From Nautilia sp. PV-1 (GTDB lineage Bacteria; Campylobacterota; Campylobacteria; Campylobacterales; Nautiliaceae), in NCBI RefSeq assembly GCF_004006315.1, contig NZ_CP026530.1, forward strand, positions 1,662,001 through 1,726,000: DNA of 64,000 nt, given 5' to 3'. This document shows, one piece after another, positions 17,030 through 25,995 of this stretch. Each line of letters begins with the position of its first letter. Positions within the stretch are counted from its first letter, which is position 1. Both the position numbers and the translations under genes were made by a program. The notes beneath the pieces were generated by a model, which had not been told where the DNA came from, did not search any database, and saw nothing but the letters and a program-made list of their open reading frames with translations.

Positions 17030-18112
17030 CTAAGCCTTATATATTTGTTTTTCTATTTTTAATAATATTTCATCAACAGTAATCTGTTTCATACATTCTG
17101 GATATTTACATTTTTTATCTACACAAGGTGTGCAGGTTTTTGGTTTTTGAATAAAAGGATGAATATCCAAATCGTAACATGCATTACTCTCTTTAGGGTT
17201 ACCGGCTACAAACAAGCCGATTGTTGGGGTCTTTACAGCAATTGCAATATGTAAAGGCCCAGTATCGGGAGTTACTAACAAATTAAGTTTATCAATCAAT
17301 GCTGCAGCTCCTCCTAAAGATAGTTTACCGGCTAAATTTAAAACTCTTTTATCATTAATTCCTCTTTCCACTTCATCGGTTAACTCTTTTTCGTTAGGAG
17401 CACCGGTTAAAACGATATTAACATCCGGGTATTTACTCAAAAGCTTTTTACCAAGTTCTACCCATCTTTCATTAAACCATCTTCTGCTAATTGTAGAAGC
17501 CCCTATTTGAAATCCTATTAATTTTTTATTTTTCGGCAATACTTTTTCAACTTCTTCTATCCACTCATCTTTTAAAAACAAATCCATCTTGCAATCATTT
17601 TCCTCAATCCCAAGCCATTTTAAAAACTTAAGCCTTAATTTAATAAAATGTTCTCCTTCAATTTTAGGTACTATTTTATTTGTATGCCATTTATTAAACT
17701 CATTTTTATCGTTTGGAAGTTTAATAATATACTTAGCCCCACTCAAAACGGCAAGAGGAGTCGCTTGAGGCTCATTTGAATGTAATGCCAAAACAAGTTT
17801 GGGATTAATTTTTTTTAATTCTTTCAATACTTTAAAAAAATGTTTTGTTTTCCCAGAATATAAAATAATATCATCAATGTAGGGATTATTTTCAAAAAGT
17901 TCATAATTTTTAGGACTCATCACTACAATTAGTTTTTTATCGGGAAAATGCTTTTTTAAACTTCTAAAAACAGGCGTACCAAAAAGCGTATCACCAATTG
18001 CCGTATTACTGAAACAAACTATTTTATCAATTTCTTCCATTGGAACCAAATCCGTTTTTATAATCTGATTTTCAGGTAAAAAACAGGGAATTATTTTTTT
18101 AAAAAGACTCAA
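17030..18112 (-). CDS. GT9-family heptosyltransferase-like protein
   Basis: About 360 residues. GT9 marks: IVCFSNTAIGDTLFGTPVFRSL near the start, IGFQIGASTISRRWFNERWVELG, LLVTPDTGPLHIAIAVKTPTIGLF and a C-terminal four-Cys stretch (CTPCVDKKCKYPEC). It probably adds a core heptose; which one is unknown. I choose the TTG at 18112, 5 nt after AAAGGAG. An ATG 51 nt further upstream lies well inside the acetyltransferase gene and adds residues without family likeness. Confidence 0.8.
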   Translation of the reverse strand: MSLFKKIIPCFLPENQIIKTDLVPMEEIDKIVCFSNTAIGDTLFGTPVFRSLKKHFPDKKLIVVMSPKNYELFENNPYIDDIILYSGKTKHFFKVLKELKKINPKLVLALHSNEPQATPLAVLSGAKYIIKLPNDKNEFNKWHTNKIVPKIEGEHFIKLRLKFLKWLGIEENDCKMDLFLKDEWIEEVEKVLPKNKKLIGFQIGASTISRRWFNERWVELGKKLLSKYPDVNIVLTGAPNEKELTDEVERGINDKRVLNLAGKLSLGGAAALIDKLNLLVTPDTGPLHIAIAVKTPTIGLFVAGNPKESNACYDLDIHPFIQKPKTCTPCVDKKCKYPECMKQITVDEILLKIEKQIYKA

Positions 18113-18122
18113 AAACGCTCCT

Positions 18123-18704
18123 TTAAACTCTCTCGCCGATTTTCCTTGCCGGATTTCCGGCATAAATAAAATCTTTTTCGCAATTTTTAGTTACGACGCT
18201 TCCGTATCCTACCACAACGTTATCTTCGATTTTTATTCCACTCATAACGCCTACCCTACTAAAAAGCATTACGTTTTTTCCTATAATGGTAGTTTGAGGA
18301 ATTTCTTTTGATTTATTTACTAAAATATTTTTATTTTTTATTTCGTGATAATGTGAAAAAATATCGTTTTCTCTTCCTATATGAGTATCGTCTCCTATTA
18401 TAACTTTTCCCGTTCCGTCTATTTTGGTGTTGTTTAAAACGTTGCAGTTTTTACCTATCTCTATATTGCCTATTAAAATGCAATTTTCTTTAACAGCCGT
18501 ATTATCGCCTATTATAAGTTTTGATTTTTTGTTAGTTCTTACGTTTCTGTAAATTCTTACGTTTTTGCCTATTTTGTTATTAGGCATCCATCCTAAAACT
18601 TTTGCTCTTAATTTGGTAATTTTCTTAAACCAGAATCCTAAAATCAACTTATCGGGCAGTTTTGAAAGAATAATATACAAAAAATAAACTAACTCTTTTA
18701 TCAT
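18123..18704 (-). CDS. Left-handed beta-helix acetyltransferase (LbetaH family)
   Basis: A 193-residue protein with a short N-terminal helix and at least five hexapeptide turns (IGKNVRIYRNV, LIIGDNTAVKENCILIGN, IEIGKNCNVLN, VIIGDDTHIG, TIIGKNVMLF...IEDNVVVGYGSVV), ending with YAGNPARKIGERV, typical of LacA/WbbJ-type O-acyltransferases. In this setting it probably acetylates an LPS or glycan sugar. It may equally work on a nucleotide sugar or on serine; nothing in the sequence decides. Confidence 0.82.
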   Translation of the reverse strand: MIKELVYFLYIILSKLPDKLILGFWFKKITKLRAKVLGWMPNNKIGKNVRIYRNVRTNKKSKLIIGDNTAVKENCILIGNIEIGKNCNVLNNTKIDGTGKVIIGDDTHIGRENDIFSHYHEIKNKNILVNKSKEIPQTTIIGKNVMLFSRVGVMSGIKIEDNVVVGYGSVVTKNCEKDFIYAGNPARKIGERV

Positions 18705-18712
18705 TTTTTCCC

Positions 18713-19645
18713 TTATAAATTGTTTTTTATATGTTTAACTATTAAATCGTTATCTATATTTTCGGCGATTTTGCTTTTATCCTGTAATACCAAATCCTTA
18801 TACCCCCAAGGATGCCATCTGTTAATATCCGAAATTCCGAATAAAGCTATAGTCTTAACTTCTATAGCCGGTGCCAAGTGCATAGCACCACCCTCCAACG
18901 TCACAAAAAGTTTAGCCCTTGAAATAAAAGCTCCCAAATCCAAAAAAGAATCCGTCTTTTTAAAAATAACTTTCGTCTCTTTTTCAAGCTTTTTTGCCGT
19001 TTCAAAATCTTTAGGCTCTGCCGTTATATAAATCTCTTTATCAAGCTTAGCAAATATATCTTTTAACTTTTCAAAGCTCATTTGATTGTTTTTCATTCTG
19101 GCAGAAATATGAAAAACCACAATATCTTTAAAATCTTCATACTTTTTTTTCATCTCTTTGGGGATAAAAAATCTGGTTTTTTCTCCATTATACTCCACAT
19201 TCAACGGCTTCAAGCAATCAAAACAAAATTCAACTTCGTGATTATTTCTAAATTCTATATGATGAGTAAACTTGTCTCTCTTTTTTTTATCTTTTACCCC
19301 TATTCTCATTTTGGCTTTACTGATATTGCTAAACTGCTCAGTTGATGGAGAATATTCGCTTCTAAAAACAACACTTACATCATATTTTTCTTTTCTGATA
19401 CCGTTAAATATTTTAATTTTTCCAAACAGGGCTTTTAACTTTTCCCCTACTCCGTTTACATGTTTAGGTTTGGTATAAACATATATATTGTCTACAAAAG
19501 GATTGTTTCTGATTCCCAAAAAATTATAACTGTTAACCACAATATCGATTTGAGCATTTGGATATTTTTTTCTTAAACCCTCAATTGCAGGTGTTGTACA
19601 TATCAAATCACCTAGATTATCGTTTCTTATTAAGAGTATTTTCAT
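18713..19645 (-). CDS. GT9-family glycosyltransferase
   Basis: A 310-residue protein of the heptosyltransferase fold: ILLIRNDNLGDLICTTPAIEGLRKKYPNAQIDIVVN at the start and LFVTLEGGAMHLAPAIEVKTIALFG near the end. The usual TNDSGPMH motif is changed to TLEGGAMH, so the acceptor or donor may differ. It is the second of five GT9 genes in the cluster and is coupled by a 4-bp overlap to the GT4 gene upstream. Confidence 0.78.
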   Translation of the reverse strand: MKILLIRNDNLGDLICTTPAIEGLRKKYPNAQIDIVVNSYNFLGIRNNPFVDNIYVYTKPKHVNGVGEKLKALFGKIKIFNGIRKEKYDVSVVFRSEYSPSTEQFSNISKAKMRIGVKDKKKRDKFTHHIEFRNNHEVEFCFDCLKPLNVEYNGEKTRFFIPKEMKKKYEDFKDIVVFHISARMKNNQMSFEKLKDIFAKLDKEIYITAEPKDFETAKKLEKETKVIFKKTDSFLDLGAFISRAKLFVTLEGGAMHLAPAIEVKTIALFGISDINRWHPWGYKDLVLQDKSKIAENIDNDLIVKHIKNNL

Positions 19646-20709
19646 TTAAGAACCTTTTCATATACGCTAAGCACTTTATTTACCATCGCTTTTTTAGAAA
19701 AATTCTCAACAATATAATCTCTGTCTTTATTAAACTGCAATTCTTTATTATAAATTTTTTTAACACCCTCAACCCATTTGTTTAAATCCAAACCGTCAAG
19801 CATTAAAAAGTTGTTGTCTTTATATAAATCCATCACACTTCCGACATTGCTGGCTATTATATCTTTTTGCATCATAAGTCCCTGAATCACACTTTGGGGC
19901 ACTCCCTCTTTAGAATCGGATGTTAACAGCTGCAAATCTATAGCTTTTAAAAATTCGGGCACTTTTGTAATATGTCCTAAAAGTTTTACGTTTTTTAAGT
20001 TTAAATCTTTTATTTTCTTTTCTATTTCTTTTCTTTTAGGTCCCTCACCAGCTATTACAAATTCAATATTTTCATTATCTTTAAAATAATTGGCAATATC
20101 CAAAAAAAAGTCGTGTCTTTTAAATGAACGCAAAACTGCCACTATTCCGATATAAAATTTATTATCATCCAAACCAAAAATTTTTCTGCACTCATTTGTA
20201 TCATACTTTTGAGGATTAAATATTTCATCATCTATTCCGGTCGGAATTGACATTATCTTTTCAGGGTTTATTCTGTTATATTTAATCATATCTTCCCTGA
20301 CACTCTCACCCGTTGTAATAATAAAATCCGCAAGTTCGTTAATAAAATTGGTCCTTGAAGGGTTTATTCTGTTGCTTAGATGTCTTGTTCTTATAAACTT
20401 TGCTCCGCTAAGCTTTGCAGCAAGTCCACCAACCCAAGTATCTTTTCCGGAATGAGTATTAATTATATCTATTTTATCTCTTTTTATGATTTTCATTAAC
20501 TCAAAAAGCGTTTTAAAATCCAAATTACCTCTAAACGGCAACGTATAAACCTTAAAACCTCTTTTTAAAGCCTCCTCTTTTATCCTGCTTCCTTCCCTGC
20601 AGGCAAGCATTACATCAACTCCCTGTTCTCTTACACCTTCCATTTCAGAAATTATCCTGATTTCCTGTCCTCCCCATCCGTCAGACCATTCCGTATGTAA
20701 AACCCTCAC
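19642..20709 (-). CDS. GT4-family glycosyltransferase
   Basis: A 355-residue GT-B enzyme. The N-terminal half begins VLHTEWSDGWGGQEIRIISEMEG (glycine loop); the C-terminal half has IPTGIDDEIFNPQKY, IGIVAVLRSFKRHDFFLDIA and LLTSDSKEGVPQSVIQGLMM in place of the E-x7-E motif. It is in the LPS operon, coupled at both ends through 4-bp overlaps to GT9 genes, and so probably acts on the core. The sugar is unknown. Confidence 0.8.
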   Translation of the reverse strand: MRVLHTEWSDGWGGQEIRIISEMEGVREQGVDVMLACREGSRIKEEALKRGFKVYTLPFRGNLDFKTLFELMKIIKRDKIDIINTHSGKDTWVGGLAAKLSGAKFIRTRHLSNRINPSRTNFINELADFIITTGESVREDMIKYNRINPEKIMSIPTGIDDEIFNPQKYDTNECRKIFGLDDNKFYIGIVAVLRSFKRHDFFLDIANYFKDNENIEFVIAGEGPKRKEIEKKIKDLNLKNVKLLGHITKVPEFLKAIDLQLLTSDSKEGVPQSVIQGLMMQKDIIASNVGSVMDLYKDNNFLMLDGLDLNKWVEGVKKIYNKELQFNKDRDYIVENFSKKAMVNKVLSVYEKVLK

Positions 20710-21764
20710 AGTTTCTCCTCAATAATATTAAAAATTTTTTCCATATCAAACTGCATTAAACACTCACTCACTTTACTTCCGTTACAACCGTCTTTTCCGC
20801 ATGGAATGCAATCCCAGTCATGCTGTATAACCGTATGTTTTCCCATTGTTTGAATTCCGCTTTTTTTCGTATACCCGCTTTCAAACAGATCATTATCCCA
20901 TGGTCCCCAGTTAAACGCCCCGCTTGGACCGAAAAACGCAACAACAGGAGTATCTACAGCCGCCGCCATATGCATAACAGCCGTATCTACTCCTATAAAC
21001 AGTTTAGCCCTGCTTGAAAGATATGCAACCTGATTTAAACTGAGTTTTCCGCTTAAATTTATCGGCTTATTTTTACAATAAGATAAAATTTTATTAACTT
21101 TTTCTATTTCTTTTTTATCAGGACTCGCCGTTATTACAACTTTTTGACCTTTTTCATATAAAAAATCAATAATATTTGCCATAATTTTATCATCTATACA
21201 TTTAAATAGCCAACGCGAAACGGGATGAATATGAATAAAATTATCCGGTATTAACTTTTTTACTTTTTCAATATCCTCATTACTCCAAAAAATTTCGACT
21301 TTTTTTTCATATATATCTTTATTTATAATCCTTAAAGCATCCAAATTATTCTCAATAATATGTCTCATAAGCGGCGGCTTTGGCATTATAAAATTAAATG
21401 CTTTTTTCAACATAATATTTTTATTGACTTTATATCCGATCTTTATCTTTGCATTACTGAATTTTGCTATAAAAGCGCCCCTGTCTCCTTCAGTTGTATT
21501 GATCACCATATCATAATTTTTAAAACTTTTTAAAAATTTATATTCTTCAATAAAACGTTTTAATTTCGGAAGAGATTTATAATAGCTTCTATTATATGAA
21601 TAAATTCTGTTTATATTCGGATTCCCTTTAAGCATGGCTTCCGTGCCTTTATTTACCGCAACATCTATCTGCGCCTCGGGGAAATTCATCTTCAGATTTT
21701 TAATTAAAGGAGTAGTTAAAAGAACATCTCCTATATTTCTGAATTTTATAACCAAAATTTTCAT
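20706..21764 (-). CDS. GT9-family heptosyltransferase, WaaQ-like
   Basis: A 352-residue GT9 enzyme: ILVIKFRNIGDVLLTTPLIKNLKMNFPEAQIDVAVNKGTEAML is the typical start of putative heptosyltransferase III. IHIHPVSRWLFKCIDDKIMANII, LFIGVDTAVMHMAAAVDTPVVAFFGPSGAFNWGPW and a C-terminal cysteine set (CIPCGKDGCNG) follow. The WaaQ label rests on family likeness only. The start overlaps the GT2 stop by 4 bp. Confidence 0.82.
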   Translation of the reverse strand: MKILVIKFRNIGDVLLTTPLIKNLKMNFPEAQIDVAVNKGTEAMLKGNPNINRIYSYNRSYYKSLPKLKRFIEEYKFLKSFKNYDMVINTTEGDRGAFIAKFSNAKIKIGYKVNKNIMLKKAFNFIMPKPPLMRHIIENNLDALRIINKDIYEKKVEIFWSNEDIEKVKKLIPDNFIHIHPVSRWLFKCIDDKIMANIIDFLYEKGQKVVITASPDKKEIEKVNKILSYCKNKPINLSGKLSLNQVAYLSSRAKLFIGVDTAVMHMAAAVDTPVVAFFGPSGAFNWGPWDNDLFESGYTKKSGIQTMGKHTVIQHDWDCIPCGKDGCNGSKVSECLMQFDMEKIFNIIEEKL

Positions 21765-22468
21765 TTTTTTCCCTTAATGTATTTCCAAAAAGTATACTGT
21801 GAATAAAGCCTTGCGATTACAAATCCGTCCCAGCCTTCCAAAAATCCGAGCTTTATAAAATACAGCTTAAAAAACGTCCATAAAGGAGAAATAAAAGCTT
21901 TTAATTTATTCGGTTTCGCCCCAAGCGTTGAATATCTGTTCTGCTTATCGATAAATTCCTCAATGCTTTCATACGCCAGATGTTTCATAGGATTTTTCAA
22001 ATACCCGATTTCACATTCACATTCAACGCTTTCATGGACTTCTTTTTCGTTAAATTTTGCCTTTTTTTTATTGAAAAGTCTTACGGAATAATCAGGATAA
22101 AGCCCTAAACGCTTTATTTCCCTGCCCCAAAAAACATTTATTCTCGGAACATAATACGCGTTAAATTCCGGATTTTTCAATATGGCTTTTATTTCATTTT
22201 GAAGTTCAGCGGTTATCCTCTCATCCGAATCAAGCACAAAAACCCAGTCGTTTTTTGCCAAATCGACAGCCTTTTGTTTCTGTTTTCCAAATCCGAGCCA
22301 TTCCTGAAATTCAACTCTCGCACCCAGAGCTTTAGCCGTTTCACATGTATTGTCACTGCTTCCGCTGTCAAGTATCAAAACCTCATCGGCAAACAAAGCG
22401 GATTTAACCGCGCCCTCTATAAATTTTCCACTGTTTTTCGTAATTATTACGACACTCAGCTTATTCAT
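21761..22468 (-). CDS. GT2-family glycosyltransferase, WaaE/KdtX-like
   Basis: A 235-residue GT-A enzyme with LSVVIITKNSGKFIEGAVKSALFADEVLILDSGSSDNT, then the metal-binding DSDERI, and WGREIKRLGLYPDYSVRLFNKKKAKF followed by EKEVHESVE. This is the pattern of the inner-core beta-glucosyltransferases LgtF/WaaE. I place the start at the ATG at 22468, preceded by GAGGA and overlapping the lpxL stop. A longer start at 22546 lies wholly inside lpxL. Confidence 0.83.
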   Translation of the reverse strand: MNKLSVVIITKNSGKFIEGAVKSALFADEVLILDSGSSDNTCETAKALGARVEFQEWLGFGKQKQKAVDLAKNDWVFVLDSDERITAELQNEIKAILKNPEFNAYYVPRINVFWGREIKRLGLYPDYSVRLFNKKKAKFNEKEVHESVECECEIGYLKNPMKHLAYESIEEFIDKQNRYSTLGAKPNKLKAFISPLWTFFKLYFIKLGFLEGWDGFVIARLYSQYTFWKYIKGKK

Positions 22469-23330
22469 ATCTGTCCTCGTAATAATGTTTAAACCTTCTG
22501 TGAAACCAATACCATAATTCCGGATATTTTTTAACTTCTTCCTCAATTATTTTAGACTGTCTGTCGACACAGTTTTGGATATCATCACAAACAAACACAT
22601 CTTTAAAACTTATAACCCATTTATCGTCTTTTTTTTCTGCAAAACCCATAACAACAGGAACTTTCAGTTTTTTACTAAGAAGAGCAGCGCTTGGTGTCTG
22701 AAGAACTTTTTTACCGAAAAATTTGGTATCCAACCCTTCTTCTTTAGATGTATTCTGATCAACTAAAATTCCTATGCTTCTTCCGTTTTTTAAATCTCTC
22801 ATTAAATTTTTAAGAGCGCCTTTTTTACCGTATATTTTTACATTGAATTTTTCACGAATTTTTTTAATTCTTTCGTTCAGTTTCGGATTGTCTATCTCTC
22901 TTACAACGGCACTGATGGGAGTCACAAAAGCACCTATTGCCAAAACCGCGATTTCCCAGTTTCCAAAATGTGCCCCTGCAAAAATTACAGGTCCTTTTTG
23001 AAGCTCATTTTTCACCGTTTCGAGATTCTCAAATTCAACTTTTTTGGCCAAATCCCCTTTACTCATTTTCGAAAGTTCGATAAATTCAAACAGATTGCTT
23101 ACGAAGTTTTCATAAACTTTTTCTGCTATTTTTTCTTTTTCTTTTTTTGAAAGAGTATCTCCGTAAGCTAAATCAAGATTGACAAATACTATCTTTTTTC
23201 TTTTTGAATCAAATTTATAAAACAGAAACGTCAATAATTTTTTTAAATATTTTTTCATAAAATCAGGACATATTTTTAGTAATTTTTCTAAAAACAGATA
23301 TCCGTAATAAAACATATTATCAAAATTCAT
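22461..23330 (-). CDS. lpxL: Lipid A late acyltransferase (LpxL/HtrB family)
   Basis: A 289-residue inner-membrane acyltransferase that adds a secondary acyl chain to Kdo2-lipid A. The active-site H-x4-E motif is in FAGAHFGNWEIA; other blocks are GILVDQN, FFGKKVLQTPSAALLSKK and the C-terminal WYWFHRRFK. The length is standard. It sits between waaC and the GT2 gene, so acylation and core assembly are expressed together. Confidence 0.88.
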   Translation of the reverse strand: MNFDNMFYYGYLFLEKLLKICPDFMKKYLKKLLTFLFYKFDSKRKKIVFVNLDLAYGDTLSKKEKEKIAEKVYENFVSNLFEFIELSKMSKGDLAKKVEFENLETVKNELQKGPVIFAGAHFGNWEIAVLAIGAFVTPISAVVREIDNPKLNERIKKIREKFNVKIYGKKGALKNLMRDLKNGRSIGILVDQNTSKEEGLDTKFFGKKVLQTPSAALLSKKLKVPVVMGFAEKKDDKWVISFKDVFVCDDIQNCVDRQSKIIEEEVKKYPELWYWFHRRFKHYYEDRYE

Positions 23331-24237
23331 CTGTTCTCTTTATTATATTTTTAACATCCATTTTATCCATTACGTTTAACCTCTTGTTTATTTCTTTGTT
23401 TTGAATTTCCACACTTTTAGAATACCTGTTTTCTAAAATTTTATTGTTATAAGTACATCCGTATAAAATAACATTGTTAATATTATTCGCCCAAGCTATA
23501 AAACTTGGGCCCGTATCATTTCCGATTAACAAATCACTTTTGTCTATCAAAGCCTTTAAATCATTCAGGTTTAGACTTACGGGTGTGACATTTTTGGCCT
23601 TATCGGCTATAAAAAACGCCTCTTTTTTTTCATTTTCGCCTACATACGGAACTATTATATTTTCGTTTTTAAAATATTCAGCAAGTTCTGTCCAGACGTG
23701 AAGAGGTGTTTTTTTACACTCCCAGCTCGCACCTATTATAAAAACTATGTTTTTTCTCTCACGGCTTAAATATTCAAATTCCCTGTCTTTGTAAAACAGC
23801 AGTTTCGGGTGATTAATCAAATAACCGTCATCTTCCATCTCAAAAAGCTCCAAATATCTCTGAACGGCAAACTTCTTTTTTGATTTTATTTTCTTATCAT
23901 AAAAAATTGAAGCTATCTTTTCCCTCGGATTTGCGTACCCTATTACTTCGTTTCCTATTATTCTCGCAACCAGAGCGCTTTTTATAAGCCCCTGCAGATC
24001 ATATACGTTTTGATATGTTTTTTGTCTTAGCTCTTTGTAAATATTCCAAAGCTGCTTTTTATCTTTTTTAGCGGCTCTTAAATTTACAGGCACAATGTTA
24101 TTAATATAAGGATTGTCTTGTAAAATATCTTTAAATGATTCATCCACCACAAAATCTATTTTTTCTTCAAGTTTTGGCAAAACAACCAAAGAATGTATAA
24201 TATCACCTAAAGAACTCAGTTTTATTATCGTATCCAT
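23320..24237 (-). CDS. waaC: LPS heptosyltransferase I type (GT9)
   Basis: About 305 residues. The start MDTIIKLSSLGDIIHSLVVLPKL is the WaaC signature (SSLGDIIH); VYDLQGLIKSALVARI, FIIGASWECKKTPLHVWTELAEYF and LLIGNDTGPSFIAWANN complete the GT9 fold. It adds the first heptose to Kdo. The ATG at 24237 follows AAAGGAAACA; an upstream start at 24336 would run into the promoter and msbA. It is the first gene of the LPS transcript. Confidence 0.87.
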   Translation of the reverse strand: MDTIIKLSSLGDIIHSLVVLPKLEEKIDFVVDESFKDILQDNPYINNIVPVNLRAAKKDKKQLWNIYKELRQKTYQNVYDLQGLIKSALVARIIGNEVIGYANPREKIASIFYDKKIKSKKKFAVQRYLELFEMEDDGYLINHPKLLFYKDREFEYLSRERKNIVFIIGASWECKKTPLHVWTELAEYFKNENIIVPYVGENEKKEAFFIADKAKNVTPVSLNLNDLKALIDKSDLLIGNDTGPSFIAWANNINNVILYGCTYNNKILENRYSKSVEIQNKEINKRLNVMDKMDVKNIIKRTDEF

Positions 24238-24268
24238 TGTTTCCTTTAAATTTTGATAAGATAGTAAA

Positions 24269-24277
24269 ATTATAACA
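24269..24277 (-). promoter_or_regulatory. Promoter of the LPS-core operon
   Basis: On the minus strand the extended -10 TGTTATAAT (24277-24269), about 32 bp before the waaC start. No -35 of consensus type is evident. The same TGTTATAAT occurs upstream of the permease (1752) and the zinc-knuckle gene (48772). msbA starts 17 bp away on the other strand, so the two transcripts share this 57-bp spacer. Confidence 0.55.
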
Positions 24278-24294
24278 AATGAAAGGTTTAGATT

Positions 24295-25995
24295 TTGTGG
24301 AAATTTATTAAAGAATACCTCCCTTATTATAAACATTACAAAAAAGAGATATTTTTAGCTGTAATCGGGATGATAATGGTATCCGTATCCACCGCTGCCA
24401 TTGCGTATATTATCAAACCGGTTCTTGACAAAATATTCATTGATAAAAACGAACATCTTTTATACCTGCTTCCGATCGGAATTATTATTATCTACTTCAT
24501 AAAAGGAGTCGGAAGGTATATTCAGACATATTACGTTACATACATAGGCGAAGACGTAGTAAGACAGATAAGAGACAAGTTTTTAAGTTATATTTTGACG
24601 TTTGATATGGATTACTTCAAAAAAACACATTCAGGAGAACTTGTCAGCAGAATAATCAACGATATCAACAGAATACAAAGTGCCATAAGCCACGATTTGG
24701 CAAACTTTATAAGAGATATTCTAATGGCTCTGTTTTTGCTGGGAGTTGTAATATACCAAAGTCCCAAACTTGCTTTTTTTGCGATCATAATTATGCCACT
24801 TATTATTTATCCGATAGGTAAAATTGCCAAAAAACTGAAAAACCTCTCAAAACAGTCACAGGCCAAAACTGCGGATTTAAACAAACACTTAAGCGAAATA
24901 TTTAAAAACATCGAGACAATAAAAGCATACAATGCCAAAATATTCGAATATGAAAAATTTAAAGAAGAAAATTTAAGATATTTAAAAATCAATCTTAAAA
25001 CAGTCAGAACTTCTGCACTTTTAAATCCTATACTCGAACTTATGAACGCAACGGTTGCGGCAATCGTCATTATAGTAGGAGGTCACGAAGTTATTACGGG
25101 ACAGATGAGTGTAGGTGCGTTTTTTTCTTTTATGACAGCTCTTTTTATGATGACCGAGCCTATCAAAAGAGCATCAAACACATACTCCAACCTCCAAAAC
25201 GCCATTGCTGCAAACGAAAGGTTAAAAGAAATTTTCCACCTCAAACCTCAGATTGTATCTGGAGATAAAAAGCTTGATAATATAGAAAAAATAGAATTTA
25301 AGAATGTATCGTTAAAATACGGAGACAATACGGCTCTTCAAAATATAACCTATACCGCCGAAAAACCTGTGAAAGTCGGCCTTGTGGGTGACAGCGGAGG
25401 AGGAAAAAGTTCTTTTGTAAGTCTCATTATGAGATTTTACGATCCGAGCAGCGGTGAAATATTAATAAACGGTGAAAACATGAAACGCTACTCCCTGGAA
25501 GACTTAAGAGAAAAAATTGCATATATTCCTCAAAACGTCCATATATTTAACGACACCATTGCTGCAAACGTCGCATACGGCAAGGAAATTGACGAAGAAA
25601 AAGTTAAAACCGCACTTAAAAAGGCCAATTTACTGGAATACATCCAAAGCCTGCCTGAGGGTATATATACAGTACTGCATGAAAACGGCAGCAACCTCAG
25701 CGGAGGACAAAAACAAAGAATCGCAATAGCAAGGGCCCTTTATAAAGATCCCGATGTTTTAATACTAGATGAAGCGACAAGCGCGCTTGACAACAAAAGC
25801 GAAGCGGTTATAATGGATGCCATTAATAACCTCAAAGACATGATAGTGTTCATAATCGCCCACAGACTTCATACAATCGACAATGCCGATGAAATACTTG
25901 TTTTCAAAAACGGTAAAATAGAATGTTCAGGGAAAAAAGAAGATCTATTGGAAAAATGCGAAGAGTTTAAAAAACTCTATCAAAAATCATATTAA
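24295..25995 (+). CDS. msbA: Lipid A flippase, MsbA-type ABC exporter
   Basis: A 566-residue half-transporter. The six-helix membrane domain spans residues 1-300, with the coupling segment THSGELVSRIINDINRIQ. The nucleotide-binding domain has Walker A GDSGGGKSS, Q-loop PQNVHIF, signature LSGGQKQRIAIARAL, Walker B VLILDEATSALD and H-loop IAHRLHT. It flips lipid A-core across the inner membrane. The start is TTG, 8 nt after AAAGG. It is divergent from the LPS operon, which supports MsbA over a peptide exporter. Its end overlaps nnr by 9 bp. Confidence 0.88.
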   Translation: MWKFIKEYLPYYKHYKKEIFLAVIGMIMVSVSTAAIAYIIKPVLDKIFIDKNEHLLYLLPIGIIIIYFIKGVGRYIQTYYVTYIGEDVVRQIRDKFLSYILTFDMDYFKKTHSGELVSRIINDINRIQSAISHDLANFIRDILMALFLLGVVIYQSPKLAFFAIIIMPLIIYPIGKIAKKLKNLSKQSQAKTADLNKHLSEIFKNIETIKAYNAKIFEYEKFKEENLRYLKINLKTVRTSALLNPILELMNATVAAIVIIVGGHEVITGQMSVGAFFSFMTALFMMTEPIKRASNTYSNLQNAIAANERLKEIFHLKPQIVSGDKKLDNIEKIEFKNVSLKYGDNTALQNITYTAEKPVKVGLVGDSGGGKSSFVSLIMRFYDPSSGEILINGENMKRYSLEDLREKIAYIPQNVHIFNDTIAANVAYGKEIDEEKVKTALKKANLLEYIQSLPEGIYTVLHENGSNLSGGQKQRIAIARALYKDPDVLILDEATSALDNKSEAVIMDAINNLKDMIVFIIAHRLHTIDNADEILVFKNGKIECSGKKEDLLEKCEEFKKLYQKSY

